Shown: positions 4,641 to 7,073 of the stretch, one piece after another
Layout: every line of letters starts with the position of its first letter
Numbering within the stretch: position 1 is the first letter of the stretch
Origin: Pseudomonadota bacterium
GTDB taxonomy: Bacteria; Desulfobacterota; Desulfobacteria; Desulfobacterales; C00003060
DNA length: 7,073 bases
NCBI GenBank assembly: GCA_015222985.1
Contig: JADFWI010000228.1
Coordinates: 1-7,073, forward strand
Direction: 5' to 3'
Notes under the pieces: generated by a model
The model's database searches: none
Told to the model about the DNA's origin: nothing
What the model saw: the letters and a program-made list of their open reading frames with translations, nothing else
Made by a program: the position numbers and the translations under genes

Positions 4641-6788
4641 GTGGCGGCAGTCATATCCATAAAAGGGATAGATGAGGCAATATCAAACCTCAACTATCAA
4701 AACCCCCAGGCGTTAAAAAGTAGACTTGTTCATGTCATATTGGGTTTCTATAAAGATGAAAGCTCCGTTGAGGCCCTCCGGCAGATTAATGCTGAAGAGA
4801 TCATCAAGGCCGTTTGGGACACCGACAGCGCCCCTTCCATAATAAAGGCGAAACGGAAAAATCTCAGCAGCACCAAATCCTCTGTTAATGCTGATCTAAG
4901 AAGACTGTTTAAAGAGGGGAAAAACCCTGAAGGGGTAATCATCGGACGTGACAACGTATTTGTGATGTCTGATGAGGCGAAAGACAAGATTCTCTCGACC
5001 GTTGGCGCTGGCGCCGCAGAGGGCGAAGCTGATTCTATGCGGCAAATAGCCGAATCATTGAGCGTCATTAGGGAAGTATTATCAAAGAGGGAGTCTTTGG
5101 CTGATGCAAAGAGTCCCGATGGTCTGGCCACCCTGGAAGACCTGCGCAGCACCATACAGGGGTTGGCGGAAACAATTGGCTTGGATGGAAAAGAAAAAGG
5201 CCTGCCGGAAGTTGCCGAAGAGGAAGAATCTCCGGACGAGATCATTGAAGATGATACGGAGATGACCGACGATGCTGACATTGTGGAAGAAACCTTAGCT
5301 GAGGAAGAAGAACTTCAAGAAGCTGAAGATGTAGAAGACCTTGAGGATGACGAGGTGGAAGAAGTCCTCGAAGAGATTGACGAAGATGATGCCCCTGAGG
5401 AGCCTGATCCGGATGAAGACGTGGAAGAGGGTGCATGGGCAGGGAAACCAGACGTTGACGGCTACGGACTCGGTAAGGGCGAGGGCGGAACAGGCGCGAA
5501 GAGTTACGGACCCGGTAAGGGGGAGGGTGAGCCGGGCGGCAAAGATGGTATTGCGGCTGAAAGGACTTCATTGGCTGAACATGGTCTTGAGGAAGTGGGG
5601 GTAGCAGAGGACCTCGATGACGCTGAGGCTCAGGAAGAGGTTGAGCTTGACGAGGACGCAGAAGAGATTGATGAAAATGAAATCGAAGATATTCTCGAAG
5701 AAATTGACATAGATGATTCCCCCAAAAAAGTTGAGGTGGAAGAAGATCTCGACAATGCTGAAATTGAAGATGGATTTGAGGAGGTTGAAGTCGACGAGGT
5801 CCCCGAGGAGACCGAAGAGGTCGAAGAGGTCGAAAAGATTGGGACCGACGATAATTTTGAAGAGATTGAGATAGTTGAGAAGCCAGAGGAAGCAGGCCTT
5901 CCCGCCGGAAATCTGGGAGAGGACGATTCAGGTGGCGGAGACGATGACGAAACTGACAAAGACAAGCTGCTGGCCGAAGCCTTTGAAGGCTATCTGGGCG
6001 CCATGGAGAGGTTCTACAACCAATATATCCTCATCCCGGAAGGAGAATATATCATTGGCAGCAAGGAGCCAAAAGGGGATGAACAACCTGAGCACAAGGT
6101 GCAACTTGAGCCCTTTTATCTGGGTAAATTCCCTGTCACTAACGCCCTTTTTGAAGTCTTTATTGAGAAGACCGGGTATGTGACAACCGCAGAAAAGCTG
6201 GGCTACGGGACGGTTTACTACGGTCGTTTTTGTGAGGAGGTGGACAAGAGAACCGGTTTGGCCAGATTTATCTGCAATGCTACTGTCCGTTCAGAGTCCG
6301 TAAAGGGGGCGTACTGGTATCAACCATCCGGCCTAGGCAGTACGCTCCACAAGAGGAGGAACCACCCAGTGGTTCAGGTCAGCCTGGAAGATGCCATGGC
6401 CTTTGCTGCCTGGACAGGCAAGCGGTTGCCCACGGAAAACGAATGGGAGGCCGCTGCCAGAACTGCGCGCGGACATGTGTTTCCTTGGGGAGACGAGTGG
6501 AAGAGTAATGCCTGCAACGTTGAGGAGAACTCTGTGGCTGACGCAACGCCGGTGGATCAATACAAAGACTTGAAGAATGACCTTGGCATCGTCGATACAC
6601 TGGGAAATGTGTTAGAATGGACCACAGAGGCGTACCAGCCAGCCCAAGGCGCCGGGAACACCCCAATTCGGCGTATCGTCAAAGGTGGGAGCTGGATTTC
6701 AGGAAATGACATACGCCTGTTCAGCCGCTTCAAGGTGAGCCCCGACGCCTCCTCCAACATACTCGGTTTCAGGTGCGTTGCGTATTGA
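4641..6788 (+). CDS. Acidic-linker protein with C-terminal FGE-sulfatase (SUMF1) fold lacking catalytic cysteines
   Basis: This is a 715-residue protein from a GTG start. Residues 1-120 are a small unrecognised domain (ISIKGIDEAISNLNYQNPQ, later GVIIGRDNVFVMSDEAKDKI). A helical stretch to about 187 follows. Residues about 190-272 and 310-440 are Glu/Asp-rich with imperfect repeats of an LEEIDxDDxP type, separated by a Gly-rich tandem repeat. Residues about 458-715 are an FGE-sulfatase domain: ILIPEGEYIIGS, then PFYLGKFPVTNALFEVFI, HPVVQVSLEDAMAFAAWTGK, RLPTENEWEAAAR, LGNVLEW, VKGGSW and a GFRCVAY end. In true formylglycine-generating enzymes two cysteines lie two and seven residues after the GGS[WY] aromatic. 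Here those places are Ser687 and Arg692, so sulfatase activation is unlikely. A binding or other non-FGE role, as in PvdO- or GldK-like relatives, is more probable. There is no signal peptide or membrane segment. The FmdE-like gene follows after 124 bases. Confidence 0.92.
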   Translation: MAAVISIKGIDEAISNLNYQNPQALKSRLVHVILGFYKDESSVEALRQINAEEIIKAVWDTDSAPSIIKAKRKNLSSTKSSVNADLRRLFKEGKNPEGVIIGRDNVFVMSDEAKDKILSTVGAGAAEGEADSMRQIAESLSVIREVLSKRESLADAKSPDGLATLEDLRSTIQGLAETIGLDGKEKGLPEVAEEEESPDEIIEDDTEMTDDADIVEETLAEEEELQEAEDVEDLEDDEVEEVLEEIDEDDAPEEPDPDEDVEEGAWAGKPDVDGYGLGKGEGGTGAKSYGPGKGEGEPGGKDGIAAERTSLAEHGLEEVGVAEDLDDAEAQEEVELDEDAEEIDENEIEDILEEIDIDDSPKKVEVEEDLDNAEIEDGFEEVEVDEVPEETEEVEEVEKIGTDDNFEEIEIVEKPEEAGLPAGNLGEDDSGGGDDDETDKDKLLAEAFEGYLGAMERFYNQYILIPEGEYIIGSKEPKGDEQPEHKVQLEPFYLGKFPVTNALFEVFIEKTGYVTTAEKLGYGTVYYGRFCEEVDKRTGLARFICNATVRSESVKGAYWYQPSGLGSTLHKRRNHPVVQVSLEDAMAFAAWTGKRLPTENEWEAAARTARGHVFPWGDEWKSNACNVEENSVADATPVDQYKDLKNDLGIVDTLGNVLEWTTEAYQPAQGAGNTPIRRIVKGGSWISGNDIRLFSRFKVSPDASSNILGFRCVAY
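5460..5543 (+). repeat. In-frame 42-base tandem repeat coding a Gly-rich 14-residue unit
   Basis: Two adjacent 14-codon units (5460-5501 and 5502-5543) encode GYGLGKGEGGTGAK and SYGPGKGEGEPGGK, residues 274-301 of the FGE-fold protein. The bases have diverged mostly at third positions, so selection on the peptide is likely. The Gly/Lys-rich block interrupts two acidic blocks and has a different base composition from them. It probably acts as a flexible hinge. Confidence 0.7.
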
Positions 6789-6912
6789 GAGACCCTCTAT
6801 AGTCCGGTTCTTCGATCGACATTCCTTCAGGAATCCCTTTGCTTTTCTCCCTGCCGATGTTATGGAATTGGGAGCATTGAGAATCAAGAAGGCAAGGAAG
6901 GTATCTGGATCA
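6789..6912. other. Spacer between the FGE-fold and FmdE-like genes
   Basis: A short ATTCC-TTCA-GGAAT hairpin (6821-6834) followed by CCCTTT is too weak to call a terminator. The frame of the downstream gene stays open through this whole spacer, so an earlier start, such as ATG 6862, cannot be excluded. No promoter was recognised, which fits co-transcription with the FGE-fold gene but does not prove it. Confidence 0.4.
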
Positions 6913-7073
6913 ATGAACGATATCAATGATGATGGCTCGTCAGATACACGCCGACGGTTGCCGGAAAAGCTGAAGCGGTGCATCGCCTTTCACGGCCATA
7001 TATGTCCTGGCCTGGTTTATGGCTACATGGTTGCAAAACAGGCCAAAGAACTGCTTGGTCTTCGTCGCTCCAA
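6913..7073 (+). CDS. FmdE-family protein, N-terminal part (runs off right edge)
   Basis: The first 53 residues are present. They contain KLKRCIAFHGHICPGLVYGY, the N-terminal hallmark of the FmdE family (named after formylmethanofuran dehydrogenase subunit E). Cys23, His27, His29 and Cys31 are in place, and the His and Cys residues of this motif are presumed metal ligands. In bacteria, stand-alone FmdE-like proteins are common in anaerobes and are suspected to deal with molybdenum or tungsten enzymes, but their role is unsettled. ATG 6913 was chosen because AAGGAAGG lies about eleven bases upstream and it leaves a short lead before the motif. The frame is open far upstream, with ATG 6862 as an alternative. 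The C-terminal part, where some members carry a zinc finger, is outside the window. Confidence 0.85.
   Translation, partial: MNDINDDGSSDTRRRLPEKLKRCIAFHGHICPGLVYGYMVAKQAKELLGLRRS

Noticed and set aside
6500..6788. Possible diversity-generating retroelement target (C-type-lectin/FGE fold at the C-terminus)
   Set aside because: The C-terminal segment lacks the Asn-codon-rich variable pattern, and no template repeat or reverse transcriptase is present in the window.
6821..6840. Hairpin ATTCC-TTCA-GGAAT as a terminator after the FGE-fold gene
   Set aside because: The stem has only five pairs, mostly AT, and the following CCCTTT is not a real T tract.

Overview
The window looks like part of a Desulfobacterota-type (sulfate-reducer or syntroph-like) bacterial chromosome. 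This is inferred from gene content only: a PAS/GAF sensor of the 'KPTYEELE' style, an HDOD protein with an N-terminal MJ0042-type zinc ribbon, an FmdE-family protein, a likely sigma-54 promoter, and several dispersed-repeat fragments in the non-coding DNA. No taxonomic marker gene is present. I see no rRNA, tRNA, CRISPR array or intact mobile element.

Layout. The left part is transcribed leftward. The N-terminal 334 residues of a PAS-GAF sensor protein (1-1003) run off the left edge. A 363-base gene-free stretch (1004-1366) follows, holding an in-frame helix-turn-helix-like remnant and a perfect 20-base palindrome. Next come a complete 341-residue zinc ribbon-HDOD protein (1367-2392), a possible 22-codon mini-ORF (2411-2479), and a 525-residue protein with an unrecognised N-terminal domain, a long acidic linker, two C-terminal four-cysteine zinc ribbons and a very basic tail (2514-4091). 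A 549-base divergent intergenic region (4092-4640) holds a mosaic of small dispersed-repeat-like hairpins and a pair of inverted repeats.

The right part is transcribed rightward. A sigma-54-like promoter and a perfect Shine-Dalgarno precede a GTG-initiated 715-residue protein (4641-6788). It has an unrecognised N-terminal domain, about 250 residues of Glu/Asp-rich low-complexity sequence split by a Gly-rich tandem repeat, and a C-terminal formylglycine-generating-enzyme (SUMF1/FGE-sulfatase) fold that lacks the catalytic cysteine pair. The window ends in the first 53 residues of an FmdE-family protein (6913-7073).

How the genes may relate. The HDOD and tandem zinc-ribbon genes are co-oriented and 121 bases apart, so they could be co-transcribed. 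The divergent 525- and 715-residue proteins share an unusual plan: an N-terminal domain of unknown type, then a long acidic linker, then a compact C-terminal module. The clearest candidate for something undescribed is this divergent pair with the HDOD signalling protein next to it. A shared function is inference from position and architecture only.
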